A stretch of DNA of 64,000 bases from positions 1 to 64,000 of the forward strand of contig CALXGQ010000013.1 in the NCBI GenBank assembly GCA_944387895.1, in the 5' to 3' direction. This DNA is from an uncultured Clostridia bacterium (GTDB lineage: Bacteria > Bacillota > Clostridia > Oscillospirales > QAKW01). The notes beneath the pieces were generated by a model. The model had not been told where the DNA came from and did not search any database. It worked only from the letters and a program-made list of their open reading frames with translations. Below, one piece after another: positions 1 to 7,152 of the stretch (position 1 is the stretch's first letter; every line of letters begins with the position of its first letter). A program made the translations under genes and the position numbers.

Positions 1-80
1 GTATGTTCCCGTATATCCGAGGGACGGCGTGGTTCAAATATCGGATAGACACGCAAAACGATTGATACAAAACAATACAG

Positions 81-117
81 CGGCCGTCTGCCCAAAACAC
101 GACAGGCGGCCGTTTTT
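81..117 (+). terminator. Rho-independent terminator at the window edge
   Basis: A hairpin (81-90 pairing with 103-112, one mismatch) is followed by five T residues. It probably ends a gene lying left of the window. Nothing else is recognisable in bases 1-80. Confidence 0.6.
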
Positions 118-140
118 ACTTAATATACGGAGGAACACAG

Positions 141-500
141 ATGAAACAGGTAAAACGCGGCGAGATATATTACGCCGATCTATCGCCTATTATTGGAAGC
201 GAGCAGGGTGGTTTCCGTCCCGTCCTTGTGCTGTAAAACGACAAGGGCAATCAATATAGCCCCACCACTATTGTGGCGGCCGTTACAAGTAAAAGAGAAA
301 AAGCGGGGCTCCCCACCCATGTTAAGATTACCATCGATGGACTGAAAACGCCGTCCATCGTCCTACTGGAACAACTTCGGACTATAGATAAAACAAGGCT
401 TGGCGATTATGCCGGTAAACTGAATAAGGATACAATGGGAAAAGTTGATCACGCTCTCATCACCAGCCTCGGTGTCAAATGCATGGAGGTGCTGTTATGA
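141..500 (+). pseudogene. PemK/MazF-type toxin, interrupted by an in-frame stop
   Basis: This is a type II toxin of the PemK/MazF endoribonuclease family, which normally cleaves mRNA. The ATG at 141 follows an AGGAA-type ribosome site. The frame begins with the family signature [19 protein letters not shown] and continues RPVLVL. A TAA at 234-236 interrupts it, and the same frame then resumes with a normal family continuation (NDKGNQYSPTTIVAAVTS) to the stop at 500. Family members usually have Gln at the interrupted position, so a single CAA to TAA change explains the break. No frameshift is seen, and the 119-codon length is normal, so decay is recent. The next reading frame starts at 497, overlapping the stop. 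Recoding cannot be excluded but nothing around the stop suggests it. Confidence 0.8.
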
Positions 501-595
501 TGAAAAATCTATCAGGCAAAGGCCACGCCTCACTTGCCTACGGGCTGAATATGCTTCGCCTTCTGCTGTCCATGAAGCTGATTAAACGTCAATGA
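497..595 (+). pseudogene. Truncated small partner gene following the toxin
   Basis: A 32-codon frame overlaps the toxin stop (ATGA). Its product contains GHASLAYGLNMLRLLLSMKL and stops four residues later. Small genes of about 50 codons with this start follow MazF-like toxin genes in Clostridia mobile elements; from memory they resemble SHOCT-type short proteins. Here the C-terminal half is missing and the sequence runs straight into the 3' end of the convergent AraC gene, so this appears to be a mobile-element end left by a deletion or insertion. The family assignment is tentative; the truncation is the firmer part. Confidence 0.45.
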
Positions 596-1381
596 TTCTC
601 TATATTTGCTGATGGATATTCCTGTGTGATATTTGAAAAATTTACAAAGCAATTCCGTAGAATAAAACCCCAATTTGTTTGCGATTTCCGATATCGATAT
701 GCTTTTGATCCGGCACATATCCTTTATTCTTTTTAGTCTGAATTGAACAATTTTGTCACTCAGGCATTCGCCGTCTATCGATTTGAAAATTCTGTTCAAA
801 TGCGCTCGTGAGCAATTCATTGCAATCGCCACGTCTTGTGCCGAGATTGCGCAGGAAGCGTGGGCTTCCACCCATGCACATGCACGGTTGTATAGCGAAA
901 GTTCTGTTGATGAAACAAGGATGTTTTTGTTAAAATCATTCAAAAAGTCAAGCAATATCGCTTCCTTGACGCCAACAACGGTTTTTTTACAGTTGCATAT
1001 TTGACAGAGCTTGTTTATTTGCGGATAATTTCCCGATAAGATCAGAGGGCCGCTTTGGCAGCCGTCCTTAAGAACAGGCACAATGGGAGAGGCAAAAAAG
1101 ACGATTTTAATCAATTCGGTGCCGCGCTCCATTTCCAAGTCCAGGCGCGCAAAACGGGGAGAGAGCAAAAGATGGTTCTTGTAGATTTTCTTATCCGTAT
1201 CTCGGATCTGTACGCTGCCTGATAAAACGTAAACAAGCGTATGCTTTTCGGAGGGAAGGATCTTCCATAAATATTTTTCATAAAATTGATGTTTGGTGCA
1301 AGAAACAAGCTCCAAAAACTGTCGTTCTGATCCACGTTCCAGGGTTTTGTATGAATTGGTTGAATGAAAGGCGTAAATCAT
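530..1381 (-). CDS. AraC-family transcriptional regulator
   Basis: This 283-residue protein has an AraC-type DNA-binding domain in its last third: a first helix-turn-helix (AQDVAIAMNCSRAHLNRIFK, about residues 183-202) and a second (ISEIANKLGFYSTELLCKFF), then the typical KYRE end. The N-terminal half looks like a sugar-sensing cupin region. It is divergent from the GH32 gene, with 109 bases between, so it probably controls the fructan genes. The last ~16 residues (from QLHGQQK on) are translated from the antisense strand of the decayed toxin partner at 530-580, so the native stop codon seems lost. Base composition is AT-rich, like the next two genes and unlike the rest of the window. Confidence 0.85.
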   Translation of the reverse strand: MIYAFHSTNSYKTLERGSERQFLELVSCTKHQFYEKYLWKILPSEKHTLVYVLSGSVQIRDTDKKIYKNHLLLSPRFARLDLEMERGTELIKIVFFASPIVPVLKDGCQSGPLILSGNYPQINKLCQICNCKKTVVGVKEAILLDFLNDFNKNILVSSTELSLYNRACAWVEAHASCAISAQDVAIAMNCSRAHLNRIFKSIDGECLSDKIVQFRLKRIKDMCRIKSISISEIANKLGFYSTELLCKFFKYHTGISISKYRESLTFNQLHGQQKAKHIQPVGK

Positions 1382-1416
1382 ATCACATTTTTTCCTTTAC
1401 AGCGTTGATTTTTCTA

Positions 1417-1445
1417 TGGACGCAACGACCAAAAAGTTTTATAAT
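1417..1445 (+). promoter_or_regulatory. Sigma-A promoter of the GH32 gene
   Basis: TGGACG (1417-1422), a 17-base spacer and a perfect TATAAT (1440-1445). The weak -35 box fits activation by the divergent AraC regulator. A GGGAGG ribosome site lies at 1477-1482. Confidence 0.6.
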
Positions 1446-1490
1446 TTATACCATGAAGAGATTTTTTTGTCAAGTTGGGAGGCATGATCC

Positions 1491-3047
1491 ATGAAAATTG
1501 AAATCAAACGAAAGTATCTGATTTTTCCTGTAAATACGCTTGCTTCTATCAAAAAAATCTCCATTTCGAGCAGGGAAGAGGACACCTATTGTTTGGATAT
1601 ACGTCTTGATAATATTGCGCCGGATTTTTTTGCTTATATTGACGTATCAAGATTTATTGGCAAAACCGTTTCCGTTTCGACTGACCCTCAAATGGATCTC
1701 TCGTATACGGAATCGGACATCATGGATATTCCGATGCTGTATCAGGAGCCGTATAGGCCGCAGGTGCATTTCAGCGCTAAAAACGGCTGGATCAACGATC
1801 CCAACGGTTTGATTTATTTTGATGGGAAATATCATATGTTTTATCAACACAACCCCTGTGAAAACAGATGGGGCAATATGCATTGGGGGCATGCCATAAG
1901 CACGGATCTGCTGCACTGGGAAGAAACCGATATCGCGCTCTTCCCCGATAAAACCGGCAAAATGTTTTCAGGAAGCGCCATCGTTGATGAAAAAAACCTT
2001 TTGGGCCTGCAAAAGGGCGATACGCCAACCGTTCTGTTATACTACACCGCAACCCATCCTTTCAGTCAATATATTGCATATTCTACGGATGCTCTTAAAA
2101 CCATCAGGAAATATGGTTCTTCCCCGGTTGTTCCCTGCGTCGTTGATGGAAACAGAGATCCGAAGGTCGTTTTTTGCGCGGAATGGGACGCTTACGCAAT
2201 GGCGCTATACTTGGAAGAAGATATTTATGGAATATTCAGATCCCATGATCTTGTTCATTGGGAACTTGTTCAGAGGATAGAACTGCCGGGGGACAATGAA
2301 TGCCCCGATTTATTCCCCATGATTGCAGATAACGGAAGCAGAAAATGGGTGTTGATCGGCGCGCATGACCGTTATATAATAGGGGAAATGCGCGGCGACG
2401 GATTTCATTCCGTTCAGGAAGTGCAGTCGCTGCATTACGGAAACAGCGCATATGCAGGACAAACTTTTTCAGGACTGCCAAATGGAAGAGTCATTCGCGT
2501 TGATTGGGATCGTTGGCACCTTCCCACGCCAAAGATATCCGGACAAATGAGCTTCCCTACGGAGCTTTCGCTCAGGGAAATGGACGGTATTTATTCCATT
2601 TGCGCGCTTCCCATAAAAGAAATTGAAAGCTTATACGATAAAAGTGTGTTACTGAAGGACCTCACGGTTTGCGCCGGGGTTCCCGAAAAAATCCCGCTTA
2701 TTCAGACGCCTTATCTGATCAAAATAAATATAGAGCCTGCCGCCCCGGCGCAGCTTACGATGAAAATTTTTGGCATCGATATTTTTATGAATATGGCGGA
2801 AAATCGTTTGAAAATCAGCGACATCTCCATGCCTGTTTCCCTGACCCCGGACAAGTGGGAAATGGTAATGCTTGTTGATCGGTGCAGCGTAGAGTTATAT
2901 CTCGACGGCGGAAAAATCTATTGCGGCACAGTAAATAAGGAAACCTGCTGCGATTATAATCTTGCCTATCTGGAAATGGCATCAACCGCCGATTGCACAA
3001 TAAAAGACCTGGAACTGCATGCTCTGAAATCCATTTGGGAGAGATGA
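1491..3047 (+). CDS. Glycoside hydrolase family 32 (beta-fructosidase)
   Basis: The enzyme hydrolyses beta-fructosides such as sucrose, sucrose-6-phosphate or fructo-oligosaccharides. The GH32 motifs are all present: WINDPNG at residues 100-106 with nucleophile Asp103, RDP at 222-224, and ECPDLF with the acid/base Glu near 270. A C-terminal beta-sandwich follows. The N-terminal ~95 residues before the catalytic propeller are an extra domain, giving 518 residues. No signal peptide is seen, so it likely acts in the cytoplasm. It is followed one base later by a PfkB sugar kinase, which fits release and phosphorylation of fructose. Substrate (sucrose versus short fructans) cannot be decided. No PTS or ABC importer is in the window. 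Confidence 0.93.
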   Translation: MKIEIKRKYLIFPVNTLASIKKISISSREEDTYCLDIRLDNIAPDFFAYIDVSRFIGKTVSVSTDPQMDLSYTESDIMDIPMLYQEPYRPQVHFSAKNGWINDPNGLIYFDGKYHMFYQHNPCENRWGNMHWGHAISTDLLHWEETDIALFPDKTGKMFSGSAIVDEKNLLGLQKGDTPTVLLYYTATHPFSQYIAYSTDALKTIRKYGSSPVVPCVVDGNRDPKVVFCAEWDAYAMALYLEEDIYGIFRSHDLVHWELVQRIELPGDNECPDLFPMIADNGSRKWVLIGAHDRYIIGEMRGDGFHSVQEVQSLHYGNSAYAGQTFSGLPNGRVIRVDWDRWHLPTPKISGQMSFPTELSLREMDGIYSICALPIKEIESLYDKSVLLKDLTVCAGVPEKIPLIQTPYLIKINIEPAAPAQLTMKIFGIDIFMNMAENRLKISDISMPVSLTPDKWEMVMLVDRCSVELYLDGGKIYCGTVNKETCCDYNLAYLEMASTADCTIKDLELHALKSIWER

Positions 3048-3048
3048 C

Positions 3049-3936
3049 ATGAAACTGCTTTCATACGGCGAGATCATTTGGGACATATACGGCGCAAATG
3101 AGCGGACGTTGGGGGGAGCGCCCCTTAATTTTGCGGCGTATACCGCACTATTTGACAATACGGTATGGCTGGCGTCGTCGGTCGGGGACGATGCATTAGG
3201 GATAAAAGCGCTCGAACAGATAAAAGCGTTGGGGATAAAAACCGAATATATTTCGACCATAAAGGGCAAAGCCACCGGTCAATGCTGCGTATCGCTGGAT
3301 AAAAACAGAGTGCCGACGTATAACATTCTTCAAGACGTGGCATATGACCGCATCCTTCTGCCGGAAAAGCTATCGGAGGATTTTGACGCAATCGCATTTG
3401 GGACCCTTGCGTTACGGGAGAAGCTGAACAGGAAAAATTTAAAAACCGTATTGGAGAACAACGATTTTTCCGATATATATGTCGATTTGAATCTCCGCCC
3501 TCCTTTTTATGGGAAAGAAACGGTGGACTTCTGCCTCTCATACGCCACGATCGTAAAAATCAGCGATGAAGAGTTGCCCTTGGTTACGCAGGTACTGTTC
3601 CATGCGGCTCCGGATTTGCAGGAAGCCGTCGCTTCGATTACTGAACAATATTCCCGGATAAAGTTGTTGTTGATTACCTGCGGCGCAAAAGGGGCTTTTT
3701 GTTATGATTGCCGAAACAAAAAAGTACATGACGTTCCCTCGGAACCGGCTGCGGTTCAATCAACAGTTGGCGCAGGAGATAGCTTTGGAGCGACCTTTTT
3801 GACGCTTTATGATAAAACAAAAGATATCCCGTACGCTCTTAAGCAAGCGGCAAAAATAAGCGCTTTTGTGGTGGCGCATAAGGAGGCTGTTCCTGCCAAT
3901 ATGGAAAACTTCATTAAAAATATCCCGCTTGCTTGA
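3049..3936 (+). CDS. PfkB-family carbohydrate kinase (probable fructokinase)
   Basis: This 295-residue ribokinase-family protein probably phosphorylates the fructose released by the upstream GH32 enzyme. It shows the N-terminal substrate-binding GGAPLNFA segment (residues 22-29) and the C-terminal PfkB signature with the catalytic Asp in GAGDSFGA (about residue 240). Its ATG comes one base after the GH32 stop, so the two genes are translationally coupled. A strong terminator follows at once. Fructokinase is inferred from context; other sugar specificities are possible within the family. Confidence 0.88.
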   Translation: MKLLSYGEIIWDIYGANERTLGGAPLNFAAYTALFDNTVWLASSVGDDALGIKALEQIKALGIKTEYISTIKGKATGQCCVSLDKNRVPTYNILQDVAYDRILLPEKLSEDFDAIAFGTLALREKLNRKNLKTVLENNDFSDIYVDLNLRPPFYGKETVDFCLSYATIVKISDEELPLVTQVLFHAAPDLQEAVASITEQYSRIKLLLITCGAKGAFCYDCRNKKVHDVPSEPAAVQSTVGAGDSFGATFLTLYDKTKDIPYALKQAAKISAFVVAHKEAVPANMENFIKNIPLA

Positions 3937-3941
3937 AAAGA

Positions 3942-3989
3942 CGAAAACACCCTTGAAAGCGGAATCCATCCGCTTTCAAGGGCGTTTTC
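3942..3989. terminator. Terminator after the fructokinase gene
   Basis: A 14-base-pair perfect stem (3950-3963 with 3969-3982) around a 5-base loop, with outer AAAAC/GTTTT pairing. A-rich and T-rich flanks allow function in both directions. Confidence 0.85.
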
Positions 3990-3990
3990 G

Positions 3991-4371
3991 TGATGAATGC
4001 AATATTTATGCGGACTGGCAGGATTTTCCTTAAGAGTGAAAAGTCTGCCGCCTGATCGGTACCTGAGCAGGGTCTGGCGCGGTCATTTGACCGCGCCAGA
4101 CTCTGCTTCTATTTTGGTGCAAATGCTTCGATCTGCCCGCATTTTTACGCAAAACGCTCCGATCCGCCCGCATTTTGCGCCGGAAAGAAACCGGGTTCCT
4201 TGCGGGCTGCAAATCAATGACCGGAGGATACAGGGGCATATACAAAAGGCGCCGAACAGCAGGGCGCGCCGGGATGATTACGGGTGTGATCAACCGCTTT
4301 TTCGCAGCGGGAGGGATTTTGATACGACCTCTCCTGATAAGCCTCGGGCGAAGAGCGCATGCGGCAAAACG
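3991..4371. other. Gene-free stretch with a perfect GC-rich palindrome
   Basis: No convincing gene is seen here. The main structure is a perfect 13-base-pair hairpin (4073-4085 with 4088-4100, 2-base loop), extended by near-complementary AGCAGGG and CTCTGCT flanks. A 17-base imperfect direct repeat (CGATCYGCCCGCATTTT) lies near 4134-4150 and 4160-4180. It may be the remains of a small repeat element. Confidence 0.5.
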
Positions 4372-4683
4372 CTATTTCCCTCTCAGCCCTTTTACAAGGT
4401 TTGCGATGGCGTCCAGCTGTTTATCGTCAAGATGCTTTAAGTCTTTGACAATGGCGTCGATTTTTGTTGGATTTCTGGATTCCAAATCAAAGAACTCGCT
4501 CGGGGTCATTTCCAAATACTCGCAGATATAAAAAAACCCGGATAAAGACGGGCGCGACTTGCCCGATTCGATGTTATTGATATATCCCGGATTTTGCCCT
4601 ATGGACAAGCTCATATCACGGGCAGATACCCCTTTTTTCTCTCGCAGCTGCGCAAGGCGCAGAGCAAAATCCTTTTCTTCCAC
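4372..4683 (-). CDS. XRE-family helix-turn-helix regulator
   Basis: This 103-residue protein has an N-terminal Cro/C1-type HTH domain (about residues 9-62), with ARDMSLSIGQNPGYINNIESG as helices 2 and 3 of the fold and SLSGFFYICEYLEMTPSEFF closing the domain. The short C-terminal part (about residues 70-100, KIDAIVKDLKHLDDKQLDAI) is helical and may form dimers. It stands alone between a repeat-like stretch and a divergent leader, so no target can be assigned. Proteins of this size occur both in mobile elements and as small chromosomal repressors. Confidence 0.85.
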   Translation of the reverse strand: MEEKDFALRLAQLREKKGVSARDMSLSIGQNPGYINNIESGKSRPSLSGFFYICEYLEMTPSEFFDLESRNPTKIDAIVKDLKHLDDKQLDAIANLVKGLRGK

Positions 4684-4763
4684 GTCGCATCACCACCTGT
4701 TCTTTATAGAATATTTTAACCCACATAATATGATTAGTTATTTGTTAACAGGCTGTATTTCTA

Positions 4764-4792
4764 TTGAAACATGGGCTGTTATATGTTATAAT
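4764..4792 (+). promoter_or_regulatory. Sigma-A promoter of the SLOG-type gene
   Basis: TTGAAA (4764-4769), a 17-base spacer and TATAAT (4787-4792). Transcription would start near 4800, giving a leader of about 210 bases before the start codon at 5012. Confidence 0.7.
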
Positions 4793-4799
4793 TAACTAC

Positions 4800-5011
4800 T
4801 ATAACGGAAATTATCCAATACGGGCTTGCGACCGTTCTACAGGGATTCCAGATAAGACTGCAATTGCTTGCAGAACATTCCGCCTTCAGAGGCTTGTGCA
4901 GGACGCTGCAATTTAAAGCGGCGCGATTGAAGCGGCCCGTTGGACAATGCGATGGATTTTTATTGGCAGGACAGTATCTCTTGGCTGATTGATTGCGGGA
5001 AAGGGATAAAG
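4800..5011 (+). other. Long, apparently structured 5' leader of unknown type
   Basis: Between the promoter and the start codon are several hairpins: AACGG pairing with CCGTT around 4802-4836, CTGCAA/TTGCAG around 4859-4875, and GCCT/AGGC near 4891-4902. I do not recognise a riboswitch class here; the aptamer cores of the common purine, TPP, SAM and ykkC families were looked for by eye and not found. There is no good internal open frame with a ribosome site. Confidence 0.35.
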
Positions 5012-5563
5012 ATGCAGATTTGTTGTTTTATCGGACACAGAAAAATCCAGGACGAGGCGGAGCTGCGGGAACGGCTGCACAAGACCGTGGTTTCGCTGAT
5101 CGAAGCGGGAGCGCGGGAATTTATTTTCGGGGATCACTCGCAATTTGACGATTTATGCCATGACGTGGTGACCGAGCTGAAAACAGAACATCCCGGCATC
5201 CGGCGGATCAAATACCGCAGCAACTATCCCGGGGAGCTGAGTGAATATGAAAAGCCGTTTTTCCTTGAAGGCTATGAAGAAAACATCTGTCCGGCGGGGG
5301 TGGCCGGCGCGGGCAGGATCTCCTATGTCAAGCGGAATCAGGCGATGGTCGTGGCAAGCGATGTTTGCATCTTTTATTATGATGAAGGCTATCAGCCGAG
5401 CCGCAGAAAGGCGTCCAAATGGCCGCCGGCCGGAGATCGGCCGAACAGCGGCACCCGGCTTGCCTTTGAATTTGCGGTGCGGAAGCATAAAGAGATCATC
5501 AATCTGTATGACGCTGCGGCGCAAAAGCAAAAACTTTATCATCAATTTGGAAAAAAATATTGA
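5012..5563 (+). CDS. SLOG-superfamily protein (DUF1273-like)
   Basis: The 183-residue product begins QICCFIGHRKI, and has a Rossmann-like nucleotide-binding pattern with GDHSQFDDLCHDVV near residue 45, as in the SLOG/DUF1273 (YpsA-like) group. These proteins are thought to bind nucleotide-derived ligands; their cellular role is poorly known. The ATG at 5012 is chosen because GGGAAAGGG lies just before it; an upstream in-frame ATG at 4940 has no ribosome site. It is a single gene behind a long structured leader. No enzymatic function can be assigned. Confidence 0.7.
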   Translation: MQICCFIGHRKIQDEAELRERLHKTVVSLIEAGAREFIFGDHSQFDDLCHDVVTELKTEHPGIRRIKYRSNYPGELSEYEKPFFLEGYEENICPAGVAGAGRISYVKRNQAMVVASDVCIFYYDEGYQPSRRKASKWPPAGDRPNSGTRLAFEFAVRKHKEIINLYDAAAQKQKLYHQFGKKY

Positions 5564-5696
5564 ACAGAACGCGATGGGTATAATGATCATGTAAAATAAT
5601 GACAAGAGAGATTAACCGGCATGACGATACAAGGCGGAATTTTTCAGGGGAACAGGCAGGAACCATCTGCTCCTTTTCGCATATCAGCATACCGCG
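5564..5696. other. Short intergenic stretch, nothing recognised
   Basis: No promoter of good quality, RNA or gene is seen. The sequence may include remains of the missing 5' part of the next gene. Confidence 0.3.
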
Positions 5697-6053
5697 ATGG
5701 AAAGGGGCGTCTTACTCGTTGCATCAGCAGGAGTGAGATGGCCCTTTGCGCATTTGCGAGAAAAAAGCCGCAGGCTTTATGAAGCAACGGCGGCGCAGAT
5801 TGAGCCGGATAAGCAGATCAGGGTTACGCTTGACGCGAGCGGTACGCTGAAAAATAAGACCGACGAAACCAAAACGCTCCCTTACACGGTGACCGACAGC
5901 GAGGGCAACACCTTTACTTCCGGCACCTATACGGCAAAGGGCAACAAGACCGAGCTTAAAATCAACATCACGCAGGAAAACTGGAACGCCGCTTATGCGG
6001 GCGAATATTCCGACACCGTAACCTTTACGGTATCCTATGAAAAGAAGGCCTAA
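5697..6053 (+). pseudogene. Remnant of a surface/WxL-like protein, 5' end probably lost
   Basis: Residues from about 32 onward (QIEPDKQIRVTLDASG, then PYTVTDSEGNTFTSGTY, ending AGEYSDTVTFTVSYEKKA) look like the C-terminal beta-sandwich of exported Firmicute surface proteins of the WxL/SpoU-coat-like kind. The first ~30 residues are arginine-rich and do not resemble a signal peptide or the expected upstream strands. The likely reading is a gene whose signal peptide and N-terminal half were deleted. It is 12 bases upstream of a second surface-protein gene and may once have been its operon partner. A short intact gene with an alternative start is less likely. Confidence 0.45.
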
Positions 6054-6065
6054 GGGGGTGGCGCA

Positions 6066-6920
6066 ATGAGGAAAACAGCAGCCCTGCTGCTCAGCCTCTG
6101 CCTGCTGTGTATGATCCCGGCGACCGCCCTTGCGGCGCCCGTGACCCCGGATGATACCGGCGGCAGCGCTGAAATATCGGTTACGGTGCCGGACAGCCAC
6201 ACGCTGACGGTTCAGGCGGAGCATGCGCAGGTTTTCATCGAAAGCAGGGAGGCGGACTCCGTTGAGGTAAGCCGTCTTTCCGCGCCGCGGCTTCTGATCC
6301 GTCCTGAAAACGGGTACCGGGTGACCAAAGGCACCTTAAACGGCGTGGACATCACAGCGCAGGTAAAGGCCGGGTATTATACGTTGGAACCGGTCTATGA
6401 GGAAAAGACGTTGATAGTGGAAACGGAAAAAGCGCCCACGGATCCGGACAGCGGCCGCGACATCGGCGGCACGGTCAGGGATGAGGACGGCAATCCCGTC
6501 CCCGGTGCGGAGGTGGATATCGGCGGCAAGACGGGAATCACCGACGAGGACGGCAATTTTAAGATCGAGGACGTGCCGGACGGCCGCCATCCCGTGACGA
6601 TAACGGATGGGGACGGCAATATCATCGGCTACACCGAGGTGGAGATTGGCGGGGGCGATTCTGCGGACGTTGCGGAGGATTCCGGCGGCGGCTATACGAT
6701 AACGGCGCCGGAGCATACCGGTCTCGACATGGTGCTGACGGTAACTGCCGACGGCAGAATAACGGCGGATCAGCTCACCGGGGTTCAGGCGCCGTCGGGC
6801 GGCGGCTCTGCGGAAACCGGCGACAGCAGCCAGATGGCGCTGTGGCTGACGCTGCTGCTCGCGTCCGGCGCAGCTCTGGCCGGAACGGCGGCTTTCCTGC
6901 GGCAAAAAAAGAGCCTGTAA
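6066..6920 (+). CDS. Exported, C-terminally anchored protein with a carboxypeptidase-regulatory-like domain
   Basis: A clear signal peptide (RKTAALLLSLCLLCMIPATALA) opens this 284-residue protein. Residues about 134-190 form a carboxypeptidase regulatory-like fold (GTVRDEDGNPVPGAEVDIGG, then GITDEDGNFKIEDVPDG). The C-terminus has ETGDSSQ, a hydrophobic stretch and the basic end RQKKSL. This is laid out like a sortase signal, but there is no Leu-Pro before x-T-G, so it may simply be a membrane anchor. It probably sits on the cell surface. The ribosome site is GGGGG before the ATG. The specific role is unknown. The upstream gene is a probable remnant. Confidence 0.75.
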   Translation: MRKTAALLLSLCLLCMIPATALAAPVTPDDTGGSAEISVTVPDSHTLTVQAEHAQVFIESREADSVEVSRLSAPRLLIRPENGYRVTKGTLNGVDITAQVKAGYYTLEPVYEEKTLIVETEKAPTDPDSGRDIGGTVRDEDGNPVPGAEVDIGGKTGITDEDGNFKIEDVPDGRHPVTITDGDGNIIGYTEVEIGGGDSADVAEDSGGGYTITAPEHTGLDMVLTVTADGRITADQLTGVQAPSGGGSAETGDSSQMALWLTLLLASGAALAGTAAFLRQKKSL

Positions 6921-7080
6921 GAAGGGATAAGGACATCCGGGGCGGCGGAAGCTTTTTCCGCGCCGCCCCCGGTTGACGTCGGCCGATTTGCGTACGCCCG
7001 GCGGAACCGCCCATACGGCTCTGGTTTCACAGCGCCGGGCAGAGCTTTTCTGCCGGGCGCGAAAATATGGAAATCACCGC
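6921..7080. other. Two GC-rich hairpins without T tracts
   Basis: One hairpin at about 6938-6972 and a second at about 7032-7062 (CGCCGGGCAGA pairing with TCTGCCGGGCG-like sequence) lie between the surface-protein gene and the bidirectional terminator. No gene is seen. Confidence 0.5.
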
Positions 7081-7120
7081 AAAAAAGGCGGCAAGACAAA
7101 AAGGTCTTGCCGCCTTTTTT
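7081..7120. terminator. Bidirectional terminator between convergent genes
   Basis: A perfect 17-base-pair stem (7081-7097 with 7104-7120) with six A on one side and six T on the other. It serves both the surface-protein gene and the minus-strand biotin unit. Confidence 0.95.
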
Positions 7121-7152
7121 GCAGCCGCCGCGCCGGGCTGCCGGATCGGCGC

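Noticed and set aside
234-236. In-frame TAA in the toxin gene as programmed recoding
   Set aside because: No recoding signal is visible, TAA is used as an ordinary stop by other genes here, and the partner gene is also damaged, so decay is simpler.
4030-4293. Minus-strand open frame of 87 codons in the gene-free stretch
   Set aside because: It covers the perfect palindrome, has no ribosome site and resembles no known protein.
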